DNA of 64,000 nt from Sutcliffiella sp. FSL R7-0096. GTDB taxonomy: Bacteria > Bacillota > Bacilli > Bacillales > Bacillaceae_I. The stretch is taken from positions 4,444,001 through 4,508,000 of the forward strand of contig NZ_CP152003.1 of NCBI RefSeq assembly GCF_038595065.1, written 5' to 3'. Below the pieces are notes generated by a model that was given only the letters and a program-made list of their open reading frames with translations, did no database searches and was not told the DNA's origin. This document shows, in pieces, positions 43,239-52,541 of this stretch (position 1 is its first letter; each line of letters starts with the position of its first letter). Position numbers and translations under genes: made by a program.

Positions 43239-44171
43239 TTATCTTCCGATTCCCCTTAAATGATTGACCGGTTCTTGTCTCGACAATTTTTTACGCTCCA
43301 ATGCACCAGATCCCAATAACACTCCTGCCACGATTAGAACTAGCCCTATCAGATGGAAGATTGTGACCTTTTCGCCAAGCAAAAAGACCGATCCAATGAG
43401 TGCGAAAAAAGGCGTGAAATTCAAAAAAATAGAAGCTTCTGCCGGACCAATTTTCCCAATGATAAAGTTATAGGACATATGTCCAAGCGCCGTCGCTATG
43501 ATGGCTGAAGTAAAAAATGCCAGCCATACCTGCCAGGATATCGTAGCAAATTCCTTTACTGCTCCTGGCTCCGTCATCAGTCCAATAACCATGAGGGCAC
43601 TTGCCCCAATTACCAGCATGTATCCTGTCAGCAAGCGTGGATCCAGGGTTTTTGCCAGTTTACTGATGAGGATGAAGCTGAAGGCTTGGGTGAGAATCGA
43701 AATGAAAACATAAATATCTCCGATGTTGATTTCGGATACACCATTGCTTCCTACAAGGATGGTGACTGCAACACCTGCTCCGCCGAGGAGGAAGCCGGTC
43801 CATCGTTGAAAGGTTGTTTTCTTTTTGAGTAAGACAGACGCAATCAAGGCAGTCAGGATCGGTCCCGCTCCCAAGATGATACCTGCATTTGTGCCAGATG
43901 TACCTTTTAGGCCAATCGATAGAAAGTAATGATGGCAGACTACATTAAGGAAGGATCCTAGAATGATATAGTAGAATTCTCTTTTGGTTGGAAGCCTGAC
44001 AAGCTTGAATATGGAGAGGATCAGAAAGACGGTAAGGCCTGCTGTCATGATGCGGAAAGCGGTCATGGTGACAGGGCTCAAGTTCTCCACAAGGATTTTA
44101 ACTAACGGAACGTTCATGCCCCAGAATATCATGATGAGTAGGAGCGATAGATAGTATTTAGTTTGGTGCAT
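43239..44171 (-). CDS. EamA/DMT-superfamily transporter
   Basis: A 310-residue membrane protein with ten helices in two EamA repeats (about 5-140 and 150-290). Landmarks are FWGMNVPLVKILVENLSPVTMTAFR near the start, GTSGTNAGIILGAGPILTALIASVLLKKKT and the repeat-2 match IGPAEASIFLNFTPFFALIGSVFLLGEK. Drug/metabolite transporters export or import amino acids, nucleobases or other metabolites; substrate cannot be inferred. AAGGAG precedes the ATG. It faces the galT gene's end in the same direction, 167 bp downstream, but has its own ribosome site and terminator. Confidence 0.9.
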   Translation of the reverse strand: MHQTKYYLSLLLIMIFWGMNVPLVKILVENLSPVTMTAFRIMTAGLTVFLILSIFKLVRLPTKREFYYIILGSFLNVVCHHYFLSIGLKGTSGTNAGIILGAGPILTALIASVLLKKKTTFQRWTGFLLGGAGVAVTILVGSNGVSEINIGDIYVFISILTQAFSFILISKLAKTLDPRLLTGYMLVIGASALMVIGLMTEPGAVKEFATISWQVWLAFFTSAIIATALGHMSYNFIIGKIGPAEASIFLNFTPFFALIGSVFLLGEKVTIFHLIGLVLIVAGVLLGSGALERKKLSRQEPVNHLRGIGR

Positions 44172-44338
44172 TGCGGCTGGGCTCCTTGGTACGGAAGTGT
44201 GATATCAGTCCTTCCGTAATTTTGTTTCTTCATATGGTAGCATAAAGAAGATTCAACCGTATAGTGGCAAGTTCTAGTTTTTCATTAGATGTTTTCCAAT
44301 TCCTTGTCATATTCCAGCCTCCAACCTACACCATCAAG

Positions 44339-45871
44339 TTACAACGTCTGGCAAAACCTCCGAAATGCCTCCCTGCCTTCCTCGTTGCGTTTAAAGACTC
44401 CAGCATGTTCGAGGATCGACGCAAATATCAACCCAACTTCTTTTTTCAAAATCGCCTGGACATCCACGTCTTCCAAAGGTGTGCGGATCTCTGGATATTT
44501 CTCTATTATTCTCTTAGCCCAATGTAGATGTTTTTTCATATTGTCATCAGCTAAACGGTCCAACCCATCATCAGATACCATCAATTCCCCAAGAATCCGA
44601 AACTCTTCCTGAAGGCGGCCGGGTAGGACAGCAAGTCCCATTACTTCTATAAGGCCGATGTTTTCTTTTTTGATGTGGTGCACTTCCTCATGTGGGTGGA
44701 AGATTCCCATAGGGTGTTCTTCACTTGTTCGATTATTCCGCAGTACTAGATCCAATTCGTATAGTTCCCCTTTTCTGCGGGCAATCGGGGTCACAGTATT
44801 GTGCGGGATATCCTCCGAATAGGCAAGAATATCAACCGTCTCATCGGAGTAATTTTTCCACGCTTGATAGATGGTATCTGCAGCCTCGATGATTTCCTCT
44901 TTTGCAAGGCCATTGAGGCGAATGACACTCATCGGCCAAGAAAGCCACCCTGCGGTCACATTGGGGAAGCCTGATAAGGAAAAGGATTCCTCTATCTCTG
45001 CTTTGGCCATCGGGAAATCATGAAATCCACCTTGGAAGTGGTCATGACTAAGGATGGAACCACCTACAATTGGGAGGTCAGCGTTAGATCCGACAAAATA
45101 GTGTGGGAGTTTGTCAGTGAACTCTACCAATCTGTGAAAGGTGTTTTTTGAAATTTTCATCGGTTCGTGTACACCTTTTAATATAATGGCATGTTCGTGG
45201 TAGTAAACATAAGGAGAAAATTGAAGATGCCACTGTTCCTCCATTAAGGAAAGAGGAATGGTCCGGAGGTTTTGACGTGCAGGATGATTCACCCTCCCAC
45301 CGTAACCTACATTTTCCACACATAACAAACAGGATGGATATCCTGTCTCTTTCATGTTCCGTGCAGCGGCGATAGCTTTTGGATCCTTTTCAGGTTTGGA
45401 AAGATTAATGGTTATTTCTAGATTGCCATACTCCGTTTCCGCCAACCAATGCGCATTTTTTTCAATACGATCTCTTCGAATATAATGGGAGTCATTCGCT
45501 AGTTTATAGAAATAATCTGTCGCCTGAACCGGCCCTTCCTCTTCATTGATCCGATTAAATTCTTTTGTTACCTCTGATGGTCTTGGTACAAAGCAGCCCA
45601 TTATTTTCGTATCCAAAAGGTCACGGTAAGTGACAGTATCGGCCTCCAGCAAGCCTTCGTCTGCCGCCCAATCTAAAATTTTCTCTAAAATCGGGACAGG
45701 AGAGTGAAGTTCGCCAACCTCCACGGAATTTGGAGCTGGTGTATAATCCTCCAGCTTTAAAATGGATAGGATGGAATTCCTTGTGTGAGCTATATCTTGG
45801 TCCTCTATCAGCTTCGTTTGCAGGCCATATTGAATGAGCTGGTCTATCTTTCCGTAAATATTTACAGTCAC
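44339..45871 (-). CDS. galT: Galactose-1-phosphate uridylyltransferase (Firmicutes type)
   Basis: A 510-residue enzyme of the large Firmicutes GalT class that swaps UMP between UDP-glucose and galactose-1-phosphate in the Leloir pathway. Key motifs are CLLCVENVGYGGRVNHPARQN, and GGSILSHDHFQGGFHDFPM with the catalytic His region. The GTG start at 45871 has AAGGAG upstream. Last gene of the galactose operon, 31 bp after galE. No clear terminator was found after its stop. Confidence 0.95.
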   Translation of the reverse strand: MTVNIYGKIDQLIQYGLQTKLIEDQDIAHTRNSILSILKLEDYTPAPNSVEVGELHSPVPILEKILDWAADEGLLEADTVTYRDLLDTKIMGCFVPRPSEVTKEFNRINEEEGPVQATDYFYKLANDSHYIRRDRIEKNAHWLAETEYGNLEITINLSKPEKDPKAIAAARNMKETGYPSCLLCVENVGYGGRVNHPARQNLRTIPLSLMEEQWHLQFSPYVYYHEHAIILKGVHEPMKISKNTFHRLVEFTDKLPHYFVGSNADLPIVGGSILSHDHFQGGFHDFPMAKAEIEESFSLSGFPNVTAGWLSWPMSVIRLNGLAKEEIIEAADTIYQAWKNYSDETVDILAYSEDIPHNTVTPIARRKGELYELDLVLRNNRTSEEHPMGIFHPHEEVHHIKKENIGLIEVMGLAVLPGRLQEEFRILGELMVSDDGLDRLADDNMKKHLHWAKRIIEKYPEIRTPLEDVDVQAILKKEVGLIFASILEHAGVFKRNEEGREAFRRFCQTL

Positions 45872-45902
45872 GTTAAGACACTCCTTCCATTTCGATAAAA
45901 CT

Positions 45903-46892
45903 TTAATTCTCGTATCTCTCGGGATGTTGTTGATGCCACTTCCAAGCGCTTTGAATCATTTCTTCCATGGAAGAGTGCTGTGGATTCCAGCCTAATTCTT
46001 CTTTTGCACGGAGAGAGGAGGCGACCAGTTTAGCAGGGTCCCCAGCTCTGCGCGGGGCAATTTCTGCCGGGATTTCTTTTTGTGTCACCTTCCGGGCGGT
46101 TTCGATTACTTCTTTGACAGAAAAACCGTTTCCATTGCCAAGATTATACGTCCCATTCCCTCCACCATTTCTCAGCTTATCTACTGCAAGCAAATGAGCA
46201 GAGACCAGGTCGGTGACATGTATATAATCGCGGATACATGTACCGTCTTCTGTTGGATAATCATCTCCAAAAATCATGATCTTCTCCCTCTTCCCGAGTG
46301 CTACCTGCAAAATAAGGGGAATCAGGTGGGTTTCTGGTGTATGGTCCTCCCCGATATCTGCTTCCAAGTGGGCGCCCGCCACATTGAAATATCTCAAGAC
46401 AATGAAATTTAATCCATAAGCAACCGAGCTCCATTTCAGCATCCTTTCAATGGCAAGCTTGGTTTCACCGTAAGGGCTTGTTGGATTCGTTGGATCTGTT
46501 TCCAGAATAGGGATGCTTTCGGGTTCACCATATGTTGCAGCGGTGGATGAGAAGACAATTCGATGCACTTGATGCTTTTTCATCATTTTTAAAAGGCAAA
46601 GTGCCCCATAGACATTGTTGTCATAATAAGCCAATGGATTTTGGACACTTTCTCCAACAAGGGAATCTGCTGCGAAATGTATAACCGTATCGACTTCATT
46701 TTCGTCAAAGACCTTTTCTAAAAAGTCGAAGTCCCGAATATCTCCTTCATAAAAGCGGACATTTTCGTGCAATGAGCCTGCATGCCCTGTTTTAAGGTTA
46801 TCAATTACAATGACAGCTTCCCCTCTTCGCACCAGGTCCACGACCGCATGGCTTCCAATATAACCGGCTCCCCCACATACTAATACAGCCAT
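45903..46892 (-). CDS. galE: UDP-glucose 4-epimerase (operon copy)
   Basis: A 329-residue epimerase with the NAD motif [25 protein letters not shown], the catalytic Tyr/Lys in SPYGETKLAIE and LRYFNVAGAHLE. It sits between galK and galT with 15 and 31 bp gaps, so it serves the catabolic Leloir route. It is clearly different in sequence from the other galE in this window. AAGGAG precedes the ATG. Confidence 0.95.
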   Translation of the reverse strand: MAVLVCGGAGYIGSHAVVDLVRRGEAVIVIDNLKTGHAGSLHENVRFYEGDIRDFDFLEKVFDENEVDTVIHFAADSLVGESVQNPLAYYDNNVYGALCLLKMMKKHQVHRIVFSSTAATYGEPESIPILETDPTNPTSPYGETKLAIERMLKWSSVAYGLNFIVLRYFNVAGAHLEADIGEDHTPETHLIPLILQVALGKREKIMIFGDDYPTEDGTCIRDYIHVTDLVSAHLLAVDKLRNGGGNGTYNLGNGNGFSVKEVIETARKVTQKEIPAEIAPRRAGDPAKLVASSLRAKEELGWNPQHSSMEEMIQSAWKWHQQHPERYEN

Positions 46893-46907
46893 CTATTTAT
46901 CATCTCC

Positions 46908-48080
46908 TTAGCCTATATTCATTTCCCTTGCCCCGTCACCAATTTCTACTGTGTAAAATTCAGGAATCAATCCGGTTGCTTCTTCATATTGCCATTTCAC
47001 ATTTTTCAGGAACTCATCCAAATGTGCATTCTCCACGAGATTGACAGTACAGCCGCCAAATCCAGCTCCAGTCATTCTAGCTCCTATGGTTCCTTGTTGA
47101 TTCCATGCTGCTTCCACAAGAGCATCCAGCTCAAGCCCAGTCACTTCATAATCATCTCTAAGGGAACGGTGGGAGTCATTCATCAGCTGGCCAAAACCTT
47201 TTATATCACCCATTTCAAGCAAATGCACGGCTTCTTTCGTCCTGTCATTTTCATACACGGCATGTTTGGCTCGCCTTTGGATGACATCATTGGATAAGTG
47301 ATGTTTCACTTCTTCAAACTGGCTTGGTGTGAGGTCACCTAAAGATTGTATGGAGTGGTGCTCCTGTATTTCCTTTAATGCCTGTTCACACTCTGTTCTT
47401 CGTTCATTGTATTTAGAATCTGCAAGCCCACGCCTTTTGTTGGTGTTGCCAATAACCAGAGTAGCATCCTTGAGGCTGATTGGACTGTATGTGTAAGAAA
47501 GTGTATTGCAATCAAGCAGCAACGCATGATTTGCTCTCCCCATTCCAATGGAGAATTGATCCATAATGCCGCAGTTTACCTTCATAAATTCATTCTCTGC
47601 CTTTTGACTCATCTTCACCATGTCGACCATCTCCACCTGCAAGCGGAACAATGCCTTCAGGAGGACAGATGTAACAAGTTCAATGGATGCAGAGGAGGAT
47701 AAACCCGCACCATTTGGAATGTTTCCGAAGAACAAAACGTCCAAGCCAGCATTCGGCTCATAACCATTCTTCACAAATTCGCGGATGACACCCTTAGGGT
47801 AATTGGCCCATTTGTCTTTCTCATCGTAAACTAGGTGATCAAGCTGGAAATTAATGATTCCTTCTTCAGGGAAATTCTTGGAATACACGTTCACTTCCCT
47901 GTCGTTCCTAAGCCTTGCGATTGCATACGTCCCAACACTTAATGCACAAGGAAAAACATGCCCTCCATTGTAATCGGTATGCTCTCCAATCAAATTGACA
48001 CGGCCTGGTGCGAAAAATGCCCGGACATGATGAGCATCACCAAACACCTCTGCAAAATCCTTTACTAACCCTTCAAGCAT
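46908..48080 (-). CDS. galK: Galactokinase
   Basis: A 390-residue GHMP kinase that phosphorylates galactose at C1 with ATP. The galactokinase signature GRVNLIGEHTDYNGGHVFPCAL is near residue 25, the GHMP ATP loop reads GAGLSSSASIE, MDQFSIGMG follows, and the C-terminal motif is GARMTGAGFGGC. The ATG at 48080 follows AAAGGAGGTG; the in-frame GTG at 48089 lies within that site and is not the start. Fourth gene of the six-gene run from the M24-like gene to galT. Confidence 0.96.
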   Translation of the reverse strand: MLEGLVKDFAEVFGDAHHVRAFFAPGRVNLIGEHTDYNGGHVFPCALSVGTYAIARLRNDREVNVYSKNFPEEGIINFQLDHLVYDEKDKWANYPKGVIREFVKNGYEPNAGLDVLFFGNIPNGAGLSSSASIELVTSVLLKALFRLQVEMVDMVKMSQKAENEFMKVNCGIMDQFSIGMGRANHALLLDCNTLSYTYSPISLKDATLVIGNTNKRRGLADSKYNERRTECEQALKEIQEHHSIQSLGDLTPSQFEEVKHHLSNDVIQRRAKHAVYENDRTKEAVHLLEMGDIKGFGQLMNDSHRSLRDDYEVTGLELDALVEAAWNQQGTIGARMTGAGFGGCTVNLVENAHLDEFLKNVKWQYEEATGLIPEFYTVEIGDGAREMNIG

Positions 48081-48108
48081 CAAGGGCACCTCCTTTCAAT
48101 TTAAAGCA

Positions 48109-49527
48109 TCATTTCCCCTTCAAGGATGTCAAGACTGTACCTTCCACTTGAAGCCCTTCATCCTCGCGAAAAGGAAGATTAATAGTACCATCGGCCTCTC
48201 CCTCCAGTTCAATGGAGCAGACAAGTAGTTGGTTTAAATAGAGAGAAAGGGTAGAATTCCTTTTCTTGACCTGAACAAAATGATAAGCAGAAAAATCATA
48301 AGCATCAGGCAATGGATATTCATCCTTTACCTGCTCGGACTCTCCAAGTATTTTTGTTTTGAGAATGGATTTTTCCATATCAAATGACCATATCACCTTA
48401 TTTCCGTTGCTTTGGAGGAATGATAAGAAATGCACCAGTTTCACACCGCCACTTGGAAGAGAGATATTTGTCTCAAAATGAAAATCTGGATGTTGATGCG
48501 CTAAGAGTCCTGCATTCAAATCACTGATGGATGAAGTAAATCGACCATCATAAGTCGGCACGACAGGGAGTGGCAGTTCACCTTTCACTGGAGGCTCCAA
48601 CCATATGTGGTCCCCTTGCCATTGAAAGCGGCCAACCCTGACCCTTCTTTCCCCGACATTCTCTTCAGGTTCATAGCCGTGGTAAACGATATAGTCATCT
48701 ACGCCATTTGGGCCTTTCACCACGACATGATGGCCCGGCCCATGACATGCCTCATTGGTTTTTAAAATAGGCTCTCCGCCTTTCCATTTCGACCAGCTCT
48801 TATCCTCCATCCCCTTGTCCCCCATCGGCTTGGAAGAGGTTGCATAATAGACGCCGTACGTATCATCTCCAAAGAAGCCTGCACTGTACATCTGATAGTA
48901 AGTACCATCTCTCTTCAAAACAAAAGGTCCTTCATTCCAAAAGAAGCTGTGCTCTTTGTTTCCTTCCCACAAATGCTCTGGAGCAACTACCATGGTTGGA
49001 TTCCCGCTCAACGTTTCCAAATCTATCATCCGATCGACCACATTTCCGGTTCCGATGACATTGTTTGGCCCCCTGGTGTACTCGTTGCGGACATTATAAA
49101 ACATATAATAGCTTCCATCCTCGTCCTTGAAAGGGTGGGCATCGATGGACCATTCATCTGTCAATGGCTCTTTTGCAAGCGTGAATGGGCCTGTCGGGCT
49201 TTTACTTTTAGCCACTCCTATTCTTCGTATCTCATCATTCCCGTGGCCATTTTCATTTCTGACGGCACCTGTCACATACATATAAAAAATGCCGTTTTCA
49301 TGGATGATTTCTGGCGCCCATAAATCAATCTGAGCCCAATGGTCCTGGTCATCAGAGGCATGCAATGCAATTCCGCACGCCTCCCAATTCACTAAGTCCG
49401 TTGAGGTATAAACTCTTATTTCCCTTGGTCCTGTATGATAAAGAAAATAAGTGCCGTTATATTTAAGTACCGCGGGATCTCCATGGTCCAATCCCGCAAT
49501 AGAAATAACCGGATTTTGATAAGTCAT
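48109..49527 (-). CDS. Cytoplasmic GH43-family glycoside hydrolase
   Basis: A 472-residue enzyme without a signal peptide. The GH43 five-blade propeller (1-300) contains the three acidic residues: base Asp in LDHGDPAV, pKa-modulating Asp in SIDAHPF and acid Glu in WNEGPFV. The C-terminal 150 residues form a beta-sandwich. GH43 enzymes release arabinofuranose, xylose or galactose from side chains; the galK-galE-galT genes downstream suggest a galactose- or arabinose-decorated oligosaccharide, e.g. arabinogalactan fragments. Exact subfamily is not determinable by eye. Start is one base from the GH2 stop, so strongly coupled. Confidence 0.88.
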   Translation of the reverse strand: MTYQNPVISIAGLDHGDPAVLKYNGTYFLYHTGPREIRVYTSTDLVNWEACGIALHASDDQDHWAQIDLWAPEIIHENGIFYMYVTGAVRNENGHGNDEIRRIGVAKSKSPTGPFTLAKEPLTDEWSIDAHPFKDEDGSYYMFYNVRNEYTRGPNNVIGTGNVVDRMIDLETLSGNPTMVVAPEHLWEGNKEHSFFWNEGPFVLKRDGTYYQMYSAGFFGDDTYGVYYATSSKPMGDKGMEDKSWSKWKGGEPILKTNEACHGPGHHVVVKGPNGVDDYIVYHGYEPEENVGERRVRVGRFQWQGDHIWLEPPVKGELPLPVVPTYDGRFTSSISDLNAGLLAHQHPDFHFETNISLPSGGVKLVHFLSFLQSNGNKVIWSFDMEKSILKTKILGESEQVKDEYPLPDAYDFSAYHFVQVKKRNSTLSLYLNQLLVCSIELEGEADGTINLPFREDEGLQVEGTVLTSLKGK

Positions 49528-49528
49528 C

Positions 49529-51301
49529 TTACTTTACCTCACTAGAAAAACGTTTGACCGAACGGCCTTCATTGATTTCCTTGATAATCTCTAAATCTAT
49601 TTTCGGCTTGCGGTCATAGGTTAATAGCCCGTTTATTTCCTGCTCCACATCTGTCAGTTGGGTGTAGCAAAACCCTTGGACAAGAGGCGATTCCAATAGA
49701 GCGGAAACAACATCGTAATAGCGGTTGGCAAAATCCTGATCATCAGATGCCCCAGAGTATCCCCAGCCTTCCCATTCACTCTTTTTATAGGCGATGCCGC
49801 CAAATTCGGATACTTGAATCGGCACTCCATCATAGTGATGGCCAGGTACATAAATAAGACGGCTACCCGGGGTTGCCTCCATAATTTTCTCCACTGTGCT
49901 ATATCGTTCCTTTAGCACCTCTTTGTTGCTTTCATAATCATGGATGGTGCAAATATCGGATTTTGTATGCTCCCAGCCGTCATTGGAAATCACCAATCTG
50001 GTAGAATCCAGCGATTTAGTCAGGTAATACATTGCAAGGGTGTGGTTTTGCTGCCTTTTATCTGCCAAAAGCTTTGGGACACCCCAGCTTTCATTGATAG
50101 GAACCCATGCAACGATGGATGGATGGTTGTAGTCCCGCTCAATTGCTTTTTGCCACTCATCCGTTATGCGGCGGACGGCGTCTTCGGTATAGGTATAGCT
50201 GTTGGCCATTTCTCCCCAAACCAACAATCCAAGTTTATCTGTCCAATAAAGATAGCGGGGGTCCTCAATCTTCTGGTGCTTCCTCGCTCCATTAAAGCCC
50301 ATTTCTTTCGTAAGCTCGACGTCTTTACGGATGGCATCATCAGATGGAGGTGTCAAAAGTCCATCAGGGAAATACCCTTGATCTAGAATAAGCTTCATAT
50401 AATACGGCCGGTTATTCAGCATGACCTTTCCATTTTCAACGGAGACCTTCCTCATTCCAAAGTAGCTGCTCACTTCATCCAAGACAGTCCTGTCATCTTT
50501 TAACCTGAAGACAACATCATAGAGATTTGGTTGTTCCGGGCTCCACAAGCGTCCTTCGTCATGAACATGAAAATCATTTAGAAAAATGGAGCGTGACCCT
50601 TTATTATTAATCAATTTAAGAGATTCAGAGGCTACCAGATTCCCTTCAAATGAAATTTCTATGTCGAGGAACTGTGAATCGGATTCCCCATTCACAACAT
50701 ATTCCATTATGATTTCATCTTTATCGATATCAGGAGTCATCTTTACTTTTTCAATATAGGACGACTCTACCATCTCAAGCCATACAGTCTGCCAAATGCC
50801 GGTGGTCCTTGTATAAAAGATTCCTTCAGATTTCTCTTTCCAGTATTGCTTTCCGCGTGGTTGATCTAAATCCTGCGTCACATCCTCTACTCGAACCACC
50901 AATTCATTCTTACCAGCAACCACAGCTTCGGTTACTTCCAATTGAAAAGGTACATGCCCTCCTTCATGGGAACCGATATACTTACCGTTCACCCACACAG
51001 ATGCTCGATAGTCCACAGCCCCGAAATGTAGGATGAGGCGTTTTTGTTCCCATTCTTTCGGGATATCAAAGCCTCTTTTGTACCAGACAAGATCATGGAA
51101 ATCCGTATCATGGATTCCGCTCAGCTCACTTTGGTAGCTGAATGGGACAGTAATTTCCTTAGTGAACTTTTTTTGAAGATACCATTTTTCCAAAAGCCCC
51201 TTGTTTGCGTCATCATAATCAAATTGCCATTGGCCGTTAAGGTTCTCCCAGTTTTTACGGATAAATTGCGGTCTTGGGTATTCAGATCTTGGAATAGACA
51301 T
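49529..51301 (-). CDS. GH2-family glycoside hydrolase (beta-galactosidase type)
   Basis: A 590-residue cytoplasmic enzyme with the GH2 layout: jelly-roll sugar-binding domain (about 20-180), immunoglobulin-like domain (about 185-280) and TIM barrel (about 285-580). The acid/base Glu is in WVPINESWG and the nucleophile Glu in VSEFGG. It is compact compared with LacZ (about 1,020) and resembles the short GH2 enzymes that act on beta-linked galactose or glucuronic acid. Given galK-E-T downstream, beta-galactosidase is the most likely activity. GGAG precedes the ATG, inside the end of the M24-like gene region. Confidence 0.9.
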   Translation of the reverse strand: MSIPRSEYPRPQFIRKNWENLNGQWQFDYDDANKGLLEKWYLQKKFTKEITVPFSYQSELSGIHDTDFHDLVWYKRGFDIPKEWEQKRLILHFGAVDYRASVWVNGKYIGSHEGGHVPFQLEVTEAVVAGKNELVVRVEDVTQDLDQPRGKQYWKEKSEGIFYTRTTGIWQTVWLEMVESSYIEKVKMTPDIDKDEIIMEYVVNGESDSQFLDIEISFEGNLVASESLKLINNKGSRSIFLNDFHVHDEGRLWSPEQPNLYDVVFRLKDDRTVLDEVSSYFGMRKVSVENGKVMLNNRPYYMKLILDQGYFPDGLLTPPSDDAIRKDVELTKEMGFNGARKHQKIEDPRYLYWTDKLGLLVWGEMANSYTYTEDAVRRITDEWQKAIERDYNHPSIVAWVPINESWGVPKLLADKRQQNHTLAMYYLTKSLDSTRLVISNDGWEHTKSDICTIHDYESNKEVLKERYSTVEKIMEATPGSRLIYVPGHHYDGVPIQVSEFGGIAYKKSEWEGWGYSGASDDQDFANRYYDVVSALLESPLVQGFCYTQLTDVEQEINGLLTYDRKPKIDLEIIKEINEGRSVKRFSSEVK

Positions 51302-51315
51302 AATGTAATTCTCCT

Positions 51316-52416
51316 TTAGTCACGTATTAGGATATCAGGTCGTTGATAATGTCGGCCTTGATGTTCTACTTCTATATATGGCCAGTTGCCGGTATGGGTA
51401 AGAAAAGTGTTCTCTTTCTCTTCTACTAAAATCGTATCTTCAGATTTAATCCCACGTATGGCAGGATTCCAGGCGTATGCTTGGTGTAAGACAACCTCTT
51501 CTTCACTGTTCATGTTAGCTAAATATTCCCGAGAGGCAAAGCCAGTCAATCCACCCTGATGCAAAAGACGCCAATCCTCAGGAAATCCTGCCTCTGCATA
51601 CGCTTTCAATCCAATCTGAAACACATCCTTCACCTTACTGCCCGGTCGGGTAGCGGCATTCATCCATACATCTATCTTGGCAAGCTTCTCCTTATTTATC
51701 TTCAAATGCTCTGGCAGTGGACCAAAGTGTACAAAACGCGTCACATTTGCAACAAGCCCGCCTTTTTCTGCACAAAGGACTAATATTGCATATTTATCAA
51801 GCTTTTTCTCGGTAGGGATAGGATGACGGTAATTGTAAATCCGTTCATCCGTTGCAACAAGGATCACTTGAGGGTTCACTCCCTCTTTTATCGTTTTTGC
51901 TGCGACTAAAGAAGCTATTTCAAACTCTGACATGCCAGGCTGAATTTCCCTTGCAACACCTTCCAGGGTATTTGCAGAGAATTGACCAAGCCAGCGGTAT
52001 TGTTCCCGCTCCCTCTCAGATAATTGACTCCTTAGCTGCACCAGCTCTGAGGAAGCATCCTTCATGCCGTTCATATCGGTGTCTGAAACCACCTTTTTAT
52101 CTTTACAAAGCCTGTTAATCAATGGTGTTGTGCTTTCATACCATTCACATTCCACCAGTTCATATCCAAGGCCTTCTAATTCCTCTTCCATAATCCTTCT
52201 GGATTCCATTTTTACAGTAATGCAATATTTTTTATCATCCAAAAGCAAGAGATCAGCTACACCATATTCAATGGTATTGACGATATGATTGACTTTTCCT
52301 TCTGTAAGCCACGAGAAATTCTGCCTTTTGCAGACCAAAAGTCCGTCATACCCTTTTTGCTGAAGCCAACTTTTCACCTTTTGCTCTGGAGAAAGCGCGG
52401 AGATTTGAATGTTCAT
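51316..52416 (-). CDS. M24 (creatinase/aminopeptidase P)-like protein lacking most metal ligands
   Basis: A 366-residue protein with the creatinase-type N-terminal domain (about 1-130) and an M24 pita-bread domain. The M24 landmarks are present but changed: the segment for LDFGAYYNGYCSDITR reads LVLCAEKGGLVANVTR, so both metal Asp are replaced (Val, Asn). The position of the Glu in the VEPG motif is Asn (AWNPA), while the final GIKSED keeps its Glu. HQGGLTGF keeps the His. It is therefore probably not a metallopeptidase. The ATG at 52416 has GGGGGG upstream. First gene of the M24-GH2-GH43-galK-galE-galT run, under a ROK-type dyad. Confidence 0.75.
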   Translation of the reverse strand: MNIQISALSPEQKVKSWLQQKGYDGLLVCKRQNFSWLTEGKVNHIVNTIEYGVADLLLLDDKKYCITVKMESRRIMEEELEGLGYELVECEWYESTTPLINRLCKDKKVVSDTDMNGMKDASSELVQLRSQLSEREREQYRWLGQFSANTLEGVAREIQPGMSEFEIASLVAAKTIKEGVNPQVILVATDERIYNYRHPIPTEKKLDKYAILVLCAEKGGLVANVTRFVHFGPLPEHLKINKEKLAKIDVWMNAATRPGSKVKDVFQIGLKAYAEAGFPEDWRLLHQGGLTGFASREYLANMNSEEEVVLHQAYAWNPAIRGIKSEDTILVEEKENTFLTHTGNWPYIEVEHQGRHYQRPDILIRD

Positions 52417-52455
52417 ATAAAGATGTCCCCCCTCTATGAATATTTTCAATTAACT

Positions 52456-52478
52456 GTTAGTAAATTAAATTTATTAAC
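52456..52478 (-). promoter_or_regulatory. Operator-like dyad 1 of the glycan locus
   Basis: GTTAGTAAATT and AATTTATTAAC arms meet at the centre of a 23-bp near-perfect palindrome, 40 bp before the M24-like start. 19 of 24 positions match the dyad at 53599-53621. Confidence 0.65.
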
Positions 52479-52541
52479 TTGTTTTCATACTACGCTACTA
52501 GGCAAATGGTTTCAAGATTTTTCTTAATATTCTATTAAAAA

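Noticed and set aside
37774-46892. The two galE genes as a recent duplication
   Set aside because: Their sequences differ throughout (for example [11 protein letters not shown] against SPYGETKLAIE) and their contexts differ; they look like old paralogues.
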